Source: Podaxis mareebaensis (Eukaryota > Basidiomycota > Agaricomycetes > Agaricales > Agaricaceae). From it: a DNA stretch of 14,076 nucleotides. The DNA lies in contig JAEUWP010000208.1 of NCBI GenBank assembly GCA_018524725.1, positions 1 through 14,076 on the forward strand, written 5' to 3'. The position numbers were made by a program, and so were the translations under genes. Shown here in pieces: positions 1-6,544 of this stretch. Position 1 is the first letter of the stretch. Each line of letters starts with the position of its first letter. The notes beneath the pieces were generated by a model that was not told the origin of the DNA, searched no databases, and was given only the letters and a program-made list of their open reading frames with translations.

Positions 1-422
1 CGCTTTCCCTTTCGTGGTGGGGGGGGGGGGGGGGGGGGAGAGGAGGGAAGGACAGAGGGAGTAGCTTTAGGAGTAAGCTGCCTGGAATGAGAGGGAGATC
101 TGACTGGAGAGTCAAGGTCCATGCCGGAGGGAGGAGGGGCTGAGCTTAGGGGATGACCCAAAGCATCAGCATGAGGAGGAGTAGAGGAGCCAGGGGGATT
201 CTTCAGCTCATAGACTACATATTGACCTGTGGAGTTGTCACGAATACGAATGAGTCCTTTGGAGGAATCAATCTTGAAGTCGAGTGGCGCGCTTCCTGGA
301 GAGTCTTGCGCAGTGATGCCAATGCCTCGCTCTTGTTGTGAACGATGCTGGGGAGTCTCGGGGACTTCTTGAAACATATTGTCAGTGTATTGGGGGGCAG
401 ACAACTTTTTGCGATGGCCCAT
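1..422 (-). CDS. Proline-rich hypothetical protein, N-terminal part, cut by the window edge
   Basis: Read on the minus strand, an ATG at 422-420 opens a frame that stays open for all 140 codons to the left edge, so the C-terminus lies outside the window. The product starts MGHRKKLSAP, has a short region around residues 48-74 that could fold (DFKIDSSKGLIRIRDNSTGQ), and then becomes rich in Pro and Ser, with eight prolines in a row near residues 129-136 followed by RKGK. Six of those prolines are CCC codons within the G tract at 19-38. I see no catalytic motif. The low-complexity, basic composition would suit a retroelement gag-like protein or a disordered nuclear protein, but neither can be shown. 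An unbroken frame of this length through Pro-rich sequence makes a real coding region likely. The start codon is uncertain because an in-frame Met also lies at residue 16. Confidence 0.5.
   Translation of the reverse strand, partial: MGHRKKLSAPQYTDNMFQEVPETPQHRSQQERGIGITAQDSPGSAPLDFKIDSSKGLIRIRDNSTGQYVVYELKNPPGSSTPPHADALGHPLSSAPPPSGMDLDSPVRSPSHSRQLTPKATPSVLPSSPPPPPPPPRKGK
19..38. repeat. Homopolymer of 20 G
   Basis: Twenty consecutive G residues are followed by purine-rich sequence to about position 60. The tract lies inside the minus-strand frame, where it encodes prolines, so length changes not divisible by three would break that frame. It could form a G-quadruplex. Its exact length may be a sequencing or assembly artefact. 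Confidence 0.9.
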
Positions 423-580
423 AGTGCTAAGTACAACCGACCAACGAGTAGGTGATGGTGGTTGCTGGAAAAGGAAGGTCTGATCAATCCCCTGTTCACA
501 GCCCTATGTATGAAGGAGCCAAGAAGTGTGTCCAGTTTCTCACCAACACTCTAACTCTTGGACACAGAGGATGACAGAAC

Positions 581-835
581 ATGTTGTATGAAGATGCCTT
601 CACCCTCATCCCTAAACCAATTCCTTGTGATCATGGAGCCTTAGAAAATACTACCACTGGGTATACATTCAACCCCATTATGAAACAAACCAAAGGGTGA
701 CACATCACCATGAACAATGTTCCTATTCAAAACTAGTCAAAATGATGTCTCACTGGGGTCAACACTTGTTACAGGTAGATTGATCTAGAGTTTGATTATA
801 CAAAGGGGGTGATGTTATACTCCTCTTGTTTCTGT
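581..835 (+). pseudogene. Decayed coding relic, family unknown
   Basis: One plus frame reads ATG then LYEDAFTLIPKPIPCDHGAL and further protein-like sequence, interrupted by TGA at 698-700, TAG at 734-736, TGA at 743-745 and TAG at 776-778, and continuing as IDLEFDYTKGVMLYSS. TGA is what an arginine CGA codon becomes after CpG decay, and TAG can arise from CAG, so the stops fit the mutation pattern of the block. I do not recognise the family. It may be a gene fragment or part of a mobile element. Confidence is low because no outside homology can be tested here. Confidence 0.3.
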
Positions 836-1640
836 CAACATCTACACCATTCTTCACTCTCATCACATTGACATGCTCCCTCTTCACTGCTCTATGGACT
901 CCTCTCTTACCTTTCCCTTCACATCTCTTGACTCATGTCTTAGCCATTGGTCTTATCTCAGATCTTCTAAAGTCATACTATGTTTAGCACTTGGACTTGG
1001 TGATACCTTGTATAGTAATCATCCTCTTCCAGTAGATCTTGTATCTTACCTCAGGCTCAGTCTAGTATAATTAGAACACTGAAGTAGTTATGTGCATCTT
1101 GATTAGGACATGTAGGATAACAATCATTCTAGTATTTAGGTAGCTTATAAAGTAAGTAGAACTTAGCTTTACAATCACTTGTACATAGCATGAGAATAGC
1201 AGGTCTGCCTTCTGCTTTATCTTCTTGCTGCATGAGAGCTCTACCTGCCTTGACAGGATAACTGGCATAACAGCTAAACCAACAGAGTAGCCTGCAACCT
1301 TACAAGTCATATCTCTCCCTTGGCAGTCCCTGTGAGATCTCTGACCAGCCTCTAGTTCACTCAGGTGAATGGATGGGTGTTCCACTTAGGAACTTAATAG
1401 TGTCAGGTTGTCTTAGGACAGTATCTCTCCACAGTGGCATGACATCCATACTGTGCCTAAGTAACAAAGACACTAGAATTGGATGAATGTGTTATTGGAA
1501 TTGAATTGATCAATACTCTTGGTATGGTATGTACTTATAACATTTATGCATCCATCAGAGATTTGATGAAGCAGAACTAGAATGGTTACCAGCAGGACAC
1601 AACTTAGTCCACCCTAATCAACATCCATGATGGTGCTCAC

Positions 1641-1767
1641 AGACCTGTATGGCCAAACATGACTAGTGTTAGAGTTTGTACATTCACCTGCTTCATACCT
1701 CCTGATAACTTTGGAACTGACACAAACTGTGAGGGTTAGTGCCCTCATTGCTAGAATGATGGTAATC
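1641..1767 (+). repeat. Direct repeat, CpG-depleted copy
   Basis: This segment (from AGACCTGTATGG to GATGGTAATC) is similar to 2421-2552. Where the other copy has CpG, this one has TpG or CpA, for example ACATTC against ACGTTC, TTTGGA against TTCGGA, and CTGTGAG against ATGCGAG. Its frame reads TSVRVCTFTCFIPPDNFGTD, from an unidentified protein. Confidence 0.7.
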
Positions 1768-1802
1768 TATTGCCACCCACTTAGAAGAACTTAGTATTTT
1801 TC

Positions 1803-2159
1803 AGTGAGAATGCAGGAGGCCCCTTTGGTGACTTTGGTGTGAGTGTGGTCCCAGGAGGCTTTGCATTCCTGAACATCATCACATATGCTTTATGGTGGAA
1901 CAAACCTCAGAATATGCATGTGGCAAGTCTCCACATTCTGGGTCACTATTATGCCAGCACTCCCTCCATGCTGCAGGCTTCTTGGCATATTTGACAACAT
2001 GGCAATTACATTCCTTGGTAATTTCATCCTTTTGTTGGAGGCTTGGGATATGCCATTGCACGCCTCATTCTCATTGTGCTTGCCTTTGCCACTCTTTGTG
2101 ATCTTCCACCAGATGCTTATGAGAACATTGCATGGACCACATTCCTCCCTCACTTCTAG
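1803..2159 (+). pseudogene. Remnant of a basidiomycete multi-pass membrane protein (WWNKP family), C-terminal part
   Basis: In a single frame (codons starting at positions divisible by 3) the segment from 1803 reads a hydrophobic stretch ending FAFLNIITYALWWNKPQNM. After stops near 1990-2020 the same frame resumes at 2034 as VGGLGYAIARL, then LAFATLCDLPPDAYENIAW and a final TTFLPHF before TAG at 2157-2159. From memory, both blocks match the conserved tail of a large basidiomycete-restricted family of putative multi-pass membrane proteins: a tyrosine-rich helix with WWNKP, then a helix followed by an R-x-L-P-P-x-A-Y motif and a PH(F/I/V) C-terminus. In this copy the usual Arg before LPP is Cys (TGT), as expected if CGT decayed at its CpG. 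Internal stops and CpG loss mark it as dead. The N-terminal part is not recognisable, although 1300-1640 probably holds more of it. The family's function is unknown to me. Confidence 0.6.
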
Positions 2160-3410
2160 ATAGCTCCTTTCTACTTGGCTGCTCTCATAGTAGCTCATCA
2201 ATATCTTTGTCACTGCGAGTGTATCCACCGTTTTCTCATTTTCCTTGCTGATTCTTTTGGGTTGCCTTTTTCGCCATTGGCCTCTAGTGTTTATTCAATA
2301 TTGTGGTATAGCCTCGAGTTCTGGGCTGCGCATAGATACATTGTAGTGCCGTCCCTCACATTATCAATCGCTGAAGGCAGACAGGCGGATAGTCAGTTTT
2401 TCTACAGGACTGTTGTTCGCAAGCCTGTATGTTTGACGTGCACCCATGACTGGCATTAGAGCTTGTACGTTCCCTTCCTCCGTACCCTTGACAACTTCGG
2501 AACTGATGCGAAATGCGAGATGCGGTGCTCTCGCCTTGGGACGGTGATAATCAGGTCAATGGATGAGTTCAAATGTTCCAACACATTCTAACGATGTCAA
2601 GGTGAAGTATCTAGTAGCCGGCGTGGAGGGCCATGAGCAAGGAGTTGGACACTTCGTGATTGAGGAATTGGAGCCATGGTGCATGTTTGCTGCATGGGCG
2701 TTGGCAGAGGCGCTCTCCTGTTAGAGGGAAACGAGTTCAGATAGCTGTTATTTCAGTTCAGGCCTAAAAGTGCGCAGGCGGGCGCAGTGCTTGAAGCGAG
2801 GCGGTTCGTGGGGAGTCAATGGACCAGAAGAACGGTGTGCTTCCGTGCTGTTCGTTCGGCCGAGCGGCAGTCACCCATGATCTATGTATCTGAGAGTGGG
2901 ATCAGTGACTGGAAAACCTTTGCTCCTCCGCCGTGGTGTGATGTTCGGCACAGTCGCACGTCTTATCTTGATGGTTCTCGTATTTACACCCCTTCGTAAT
3001 ATTTCCCCAGAGTGCCTTTCAAGGCGTTGTTTGGACTACATACCTTCCTCGCTTTTAACATACCATATCCTTCTCTTCTGTGATCCGTCAAGATTAGCCC
3101 GGTACTGAATGCGTTGTGATTGTCTCTTTTCTTCTTGCCAATCAGTTACTCTTCCCCTCTCTGTGTAGTATTGCGACGTTTTGCGATGTGTGCTTGTGCA
3201 TGGAATAAAATCTGAATGTACCCCCGATGCAACATCATCGACTTGGGAGAGAAGATGCCGGTGGCCGTTCTGCTGACAAATTGCGTAACATCGAGTGTTC
3301 ATTATCAAACCAAGGTTAGGGTCAACGCGCGTCACCAGATCACCGCATGGAACGCGTAATTGCAGACTATCTCATTACACTCACACTTGCACTGATACTA
3401 CGACGCCACA
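2160..3410. other. Unassigned interval upstream of the proteasome gene
   Basis: Apart from the repeat at 2421-2552, I see no supportable gene here. The frame of the WWNKP relic stays open to 2459, probably as former 3' flank. Short overlapping frames at 2787-3108 and a frame at 2593-2723 (AACGATGTCAAG onward, no ATG) have no recognisable motif. AATAAA at 3204-3209 could be a plus-strand polyadenylation signal, but no gene ends there. The last 100-200 bp must hold the promoter of the proteasome gene; no TATA box was seen. Confidence 0.5.
2421..2552 (+). repeat. Direct repeat, CpG-retaining copy
   Basis: This is the second copy of the 1641-1767 segment, about 780 bp downstream in the same orientation. 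It keeps roughly nine CpGs where the first copy has none. The protein frame shared with the first copy (MTGIRACTF and later DNFGTDAKCE) is split between two reading frames here, so this copy is broken too, by an indel. Similarity fades beyond 2552. Confidence 0.7.
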
Positions 3411-4118
3411 ATGGAAACCTCATTCGCGCTCATAGGAAAAGGCTACGTGATCGTCGCAGCGGACACAACCTCCGCGCGCTCCATCGTCAAGATGAAGAAC
3501 GACGAGGATAAGATCAAGACGCTTTCTCCTCACCTCCTCATGTCCTACTCTGGGGAACCAGGCGAGAACTCTCCAGTTCCTTTTGGCATATTCTCCAATG
3601 CTTATAACATCGACACGCAACAGGCGACACAGTCCAATTCGCAGAATACATTGAGCGCAATCTTAGGTTGTACCAAATCCGCAACAACTACCCGCTCCGT
3701 CCATCCGCCGCTGCATCCTGGATCCGCCGCTCCCTTGCGGAGTCTCTCCGCTCGCGGAGCCCGTATGCTGTAAACTTGCTCGTAGGTGGTTACGATACCG
3801 CGAGCTACGAACCCAAGTTGTACTGGATTGATTATCTTGGGACGGTGTCGGAGGTGCCGTTTGCGGCGCATGGATACGGAGCGTATTTTGCGTTGAGTTT
3901 GTTGGATCGGTTAGTGCTTTCCATTCCCATCTTTTTGGTAAAGTGCTGATACGTCTGTGTGACGGTACAGTTATCATGATCCCGAGGCTCCGCTCGAGGA
4001 GGGTCTTGCGACGCTGAAGAGGTGCATTGAGGAGGTATCAAAGAGGCTAGTCGTCAGTCCGGAGAGGTATAAGGTCAAGGTTGTGGACAAGGATGGCGTA
4101 CGGGATGTTGAACTGTAG
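3411..4118 (+). CDS. PRE1: 20S proteasome beta-4 subunit (yeast Pre1, human PSMB2), three exons
   Basis: The spliced product has 194 residues, close to yeast Pre1 (198) and human PSMB2 (201). Exons are 3411-3561, 3624-3909 and 3971-4118. The protein begins [20 protein letters not shown], typical of beta-4 subunits, which have no propeptide and lack the catalytic N-terminal threonine, so this is a structural subunit of the inner beta ring of the 20S core. Further family hallmarks are [11 protein letters not shown], the [14 protein letters not shown] block formed across the first junction, [36 protein letters not shown] across the second junction, and the tail [15 protein letters not shown]. 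Intron 2 (61 nt) is GTTAGT...ACAG. Intron 1 (3562-3623, 62 nt) is only consistent with a GC-AG intron (CAG|GCGAGA...CAACAG), because no nearby GT restores the conserved sequence. The gene is intact, and expression should be constitutive. Confidence 0.96.
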
Positions 4119-4171
4119 AGGTTCCTTTGAGTCGAAATCTTTCTTCCTGTTCTTTTTTTTTCGCATGCATA

Positions 4172-4651
4172 ATGAATGTATCATACTTCGCTCTTCTCCT
4201 AGGACTTTTAGCTGGGAAAGTGGTGATTGAAAGCCTCGTTTGGTCTCCCCAGTTCCCCGGACATGCAGCCCAAAACCTGTTGAGGAGACCTAGCTGGTGG
4301 TGTATCCTTCCGGGAGGAACGTATATTCTTGGTCACGTCCCAGAACCCGCCACCTAGGAGTCTCCGAGACACGAAATTCACTTGGACATGGGCATCCCGA
4401 GCATCCTAAACGATTGGAAAATCAAGGCAACACGGCTTCCAGCTCGGCGGCTCTTCGAGCCATAGTTGATTCTCTCCCTCGTCGCATCGATCATCCACGG
4501 GAAGAAATCCCATCCACCGCTGCACATAGATCCCATTGATCGATCTGACCAAGTGATTCCTTGTTTTCCACCTGTATTGCCCGACGATAACCAGTTCAAG
4601 GTGAGCTGGCAGACCTCAAAGCTGCTGACACCAGAGACGGATCAAACGTAG
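4172..4651 (+). pseudogene. Broken plus-strand frame just downstream of PRE1, family unknown
   Basis: A single frame starting at ATG 4172 encodes a hydrophobic N-terminus (NVSYFALLLGLLAGKVVIES) that resembles a signal anchor, then about 140 codons interrupted only by TAG at 4355-4357 and TAG at about 4463. Later parts include ARRLFEP and SLVASIIHGKKSHPPLHIDP, ending at TAG 4649-4651. Both internal stops could derive from CAG by a C-to-T change, so a recently disabled gene is possible. Against this, two other frames over 4297-4599 are also open, one of them on the minus strand, and I recognise no family. Introns removing the stops cannot be excluded. It starts only about 54 bp after the PRE1 stop, so part of it may be PRE1 3' UTR. 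Confidence 0.25.
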
Positions 4652-5751
4652 TGTGCGAAATACACTCCCTCATTCTCCAACTTGGGAGCAACATGACATG
4701 TGAACTTTAGGCGACCTGGGTTATGTTCACGATTCAAACTACTAAACATAAGTACTTACTCCTTTCACTGCCTCAGTCCAACAACCCTAGGACTTCAAAG
4801 GAAGCCGGCCAATGAGGAACAAGCAAATATCGCATATAACCTGAATTTGGGCAACTCCGATCCAACAAACGTCGGGCGAAAGCCGGGGTATCCAGTCACT
4901 CTTACCCAACAGGGTCGCAGTTCTGTTTGCTTCTTCTGCAGGCAAAACGGGCTCACTCGGTTATCTTCGAATCCTTATGCTTTTTAACCGAGTAGGATGT
5001 TAATGGGAGACTGCCTGAAGGACGCCGTACCTGGTACGTAGTATCATGAGACTTGCATGAGTGGCTTAGCATTCTTTCCAGTTGTGGCTGACTCGAGGGC
5101 ACGTTGTTCACTATGAGGTTCACGTGGTAAACGTCTCACATTGGAATCGAAGCTTTGTTCCTATTGTGGATCCACTAATGTAGGCCTGTGGGCTGTGGTT
5201 GCTGTAATGCCAAGAATTTGTTAGTGTTGATTTGTCCCTGACAATCGCTACTCCCGACCTGGGGTCGCATTCTGTGGCAGGGCGAGCGATAGGGTCAGAC
5301 TCTCGGGCCAGTGTTACGTTGAGCCACCCTGGCTCTCGGTGGAAGAGGTCTAGGGGCTGAAGATGTGAACCTCTCAAATATAACAGTCTGGACGACCGCA
5401 CTGAAGACTTGTGGAGAGACCTCTGAGCTGCCAAGCCATCGCTCTGGACAATCGATACCCTAAGGTTTAATGGATCACAAGGCCACTGGAGCTACACCTA
5501 GAAAACGGTGACAATATGTTGTCAACTTCCGCCTAGCCTGCCGCCTTCATGGCATCCCGTATGTAATGTATTCATTCAAAACTCCACTTTGACAGTTGCG
5601 GCATGGAGCTTTTGCCAAGCACCCGTTCGTCGTGGTGGAATGATGTGTTCCCGGTGCTTCGACCCGAGATACAGTCGGGCAATCTTGAACTGTAAACCGC
5701 TTCATTGATATTCTGCTTCAATGTTCGATCTCTACCTATGCTTGTTTTGGC
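4652..5751. other. Gene-poor interval
   Basis: Only short frames with no recognisable motif occur here, and none chains with plausible splice sites. The one structural feature is a 9-bp perfect inverted repeat, 4955-4963 against 4985-4993 (ACTCGGTTA and TAACCGAGT) with a 21-nt loop. It does not fit a tRNA cloverleaf. Confidence 0.5.
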
Positions 5752-6183
5752 TCATAAAAAAGGCAGGTGAGATGCTTGATCGCATGATGACTGGCTGCGC
5801 CCAAGAGGGAGTTAGAGTTGTGTCACTGCCTTCAATCACGTACCTGGGTGCTGACTGCATTCGTCCAATCAGCCAAGCAAAGAAACGAGTGTGATCCCAG
5901 AATTTGGCAATCACTGAGATATTGGGATCAGTCGGTGGAGGGACCTAGAGATATCGGCCTCGTCATCTATACGGTTCCCGCCCTTGCAGTCAAAATTTAA
6001 GAATGTTCCACAGATCGTTTCCGAGAACACAACCATACAGCTTTTTAAGCCCGCAGGACAGGGATACGAGAGTCGTGGGACGTACTCTTCGAGGCAAATA
6101 TACCCTTTGTTATCCCCAACTTGTGTCATGAAAGAGGAAATGACAGAGATCAAATGGAGAAATACTCGTTCAATGACTGTCAA
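5752..6183 (-). CDS. Possible small spliced gene, function unknown
   Basis: On the minus strand a frame from 6183 reads to 5973 (with CMVVFSETICGTFLNFDCKG), then a 59-nt intron GTATAG...CTCAG (5914-5972) leads in frame into exon 5844-5913 (IAKFWDHTRFFAWLIGRMQS). A 49-nt intron follows (5795-5843) with donor GTACGT, a CTAAC branch site and acceptor GCAG, then a short last exon to TGA at 5752-5754. The second intron has all three consensus elements, the best evidence that this is real. No family is recognised and the 5' end is unclear; ATG at 6183 or 6126 are options. A plus-strand frame at 5984-6205 overlaps it and looks equally protein-like, so the strand itself is uncertain. Confidence 0.25.
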
Positions 6184-6271
6184 GGGAATGTCCGTTTGTT
6201 TCTAATAATTCAGCTATGAGATCAAGTTTGAGCCAGCCCACCTCGATTAAACTCGGTTCTGTGAGTATGCC

Positions 6272-6302
6272 ACTATTTCTTAGGCTGGTCTGAGAAAATA
6301 GT
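6272..6302. repeat. Imperfect hairpin in the intergenic promoter region
   Basis: ACTATTT at 6272-6278 pairs with AAATAGT at 6296-6302, and the adjacent CTTAG can pair with CTGAG around one mismatch, giving a stem of about 11 bp. It lies 240-270 bp before the start of the 708-residue gene. No function can be assigned. Confidence 0.4.
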
Positions 6303-6308
6303 TCTCTC

Positions 6309-6358
6309 GGACGGCGGGAGGACGGCGAATGGACGGGATACCAAACCGTACCAAACCA
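6309..6358. repeat. Short tandem motifs upstream of the 708-residue gene
   Basis: GGACGGCG occurs at 6309-6316 and again at 6320-6327, followed by a partial third copy. Directly after comes a 10-bp tandem, TACCAAACCG then TACCAAACCA (6339-6358). Repeated short motifs 190-240 bp before a start codon could be binding sites, but this is inference. Confidence 0.4.
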
Positions 6359-6443
6359 TCTGATATTTATCACATCTCCAGGGCCGGAGGCAAGGCCTTC
6401 AGTTAAGCCTTCGAAAAGAGCCGAAGTCCAAGGAGGGTTCACA

Positions 6444-6450
6444 ATATAAA
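6444..6450 (+). promoter_or_regulatory. TATA box of the 708-residue membrane protein gene
   Basis: The sequence ATATAAA lies about 95-100 bp before the ATG at 6545, followed by pyrimidine-rich sequence typical of fungal transcription start regions. Confidence 0.5.
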
Positions 6451-6544
6451 GCCTCTAAAGCCTCTGGGTAGTTTCATTCATTTGCCGCTCCCATATCCCT
6501 TGCCACGCACTCCTTTGTGCAGAGTCGTTCCTTCCCCTTGAGCC

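Larger units (their letters stand above)
447..2060. other. CpG-free block of 1.6 kb
   Basis: Between the CpG at 445-446 and the one at 2061-2062 I find no CG dinucleotide on reading every line, and after 2061 the next is at about 2216. TpG and CpA are abundant. Flanking sequence, for example 2216-3400 and the 6.5-8.7 kb gene, has normal CpG density. Loss of CpG with gain of TpG/CpA is the known footprint of cytosine methylation and deamination of silenced repeats in basidiomycetes. That this block was methylated is inference. The coding relics inside it are listed separately. Confidence 0.9.

Noticed and set aside
3036..3335. Minus-strand frame facing away from the proteasome gene, suggesting a divergent gene
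   Set aside because: The protein has no family features and no TATA or splice support; more likely chance.
3729..3760. GC-rich near-palindrome CTCCGC/GCGGAG
   Set aside because: It lies in conserved PRE1 coding sequence (SLRSRSP region) and is explained by codon choice.
3420..3977. Several minus-strand frames over the PRE1 exons
   Set aside because: They are antisense shadows of the conserved proteasome coding sequence.
4955..4993. Inverted repeat with TTCGAATCC inside, resembling a tRNA T-arm
   Set aside because: No acceptor, D-arm or anticodon stem can be drawn around it; it is only a simple stem-loop.
5120..5434. Minus-strand frame of 104 codons
   Set aside because: No motif, no convincing start context and no splice partner; composition looks non-coding.
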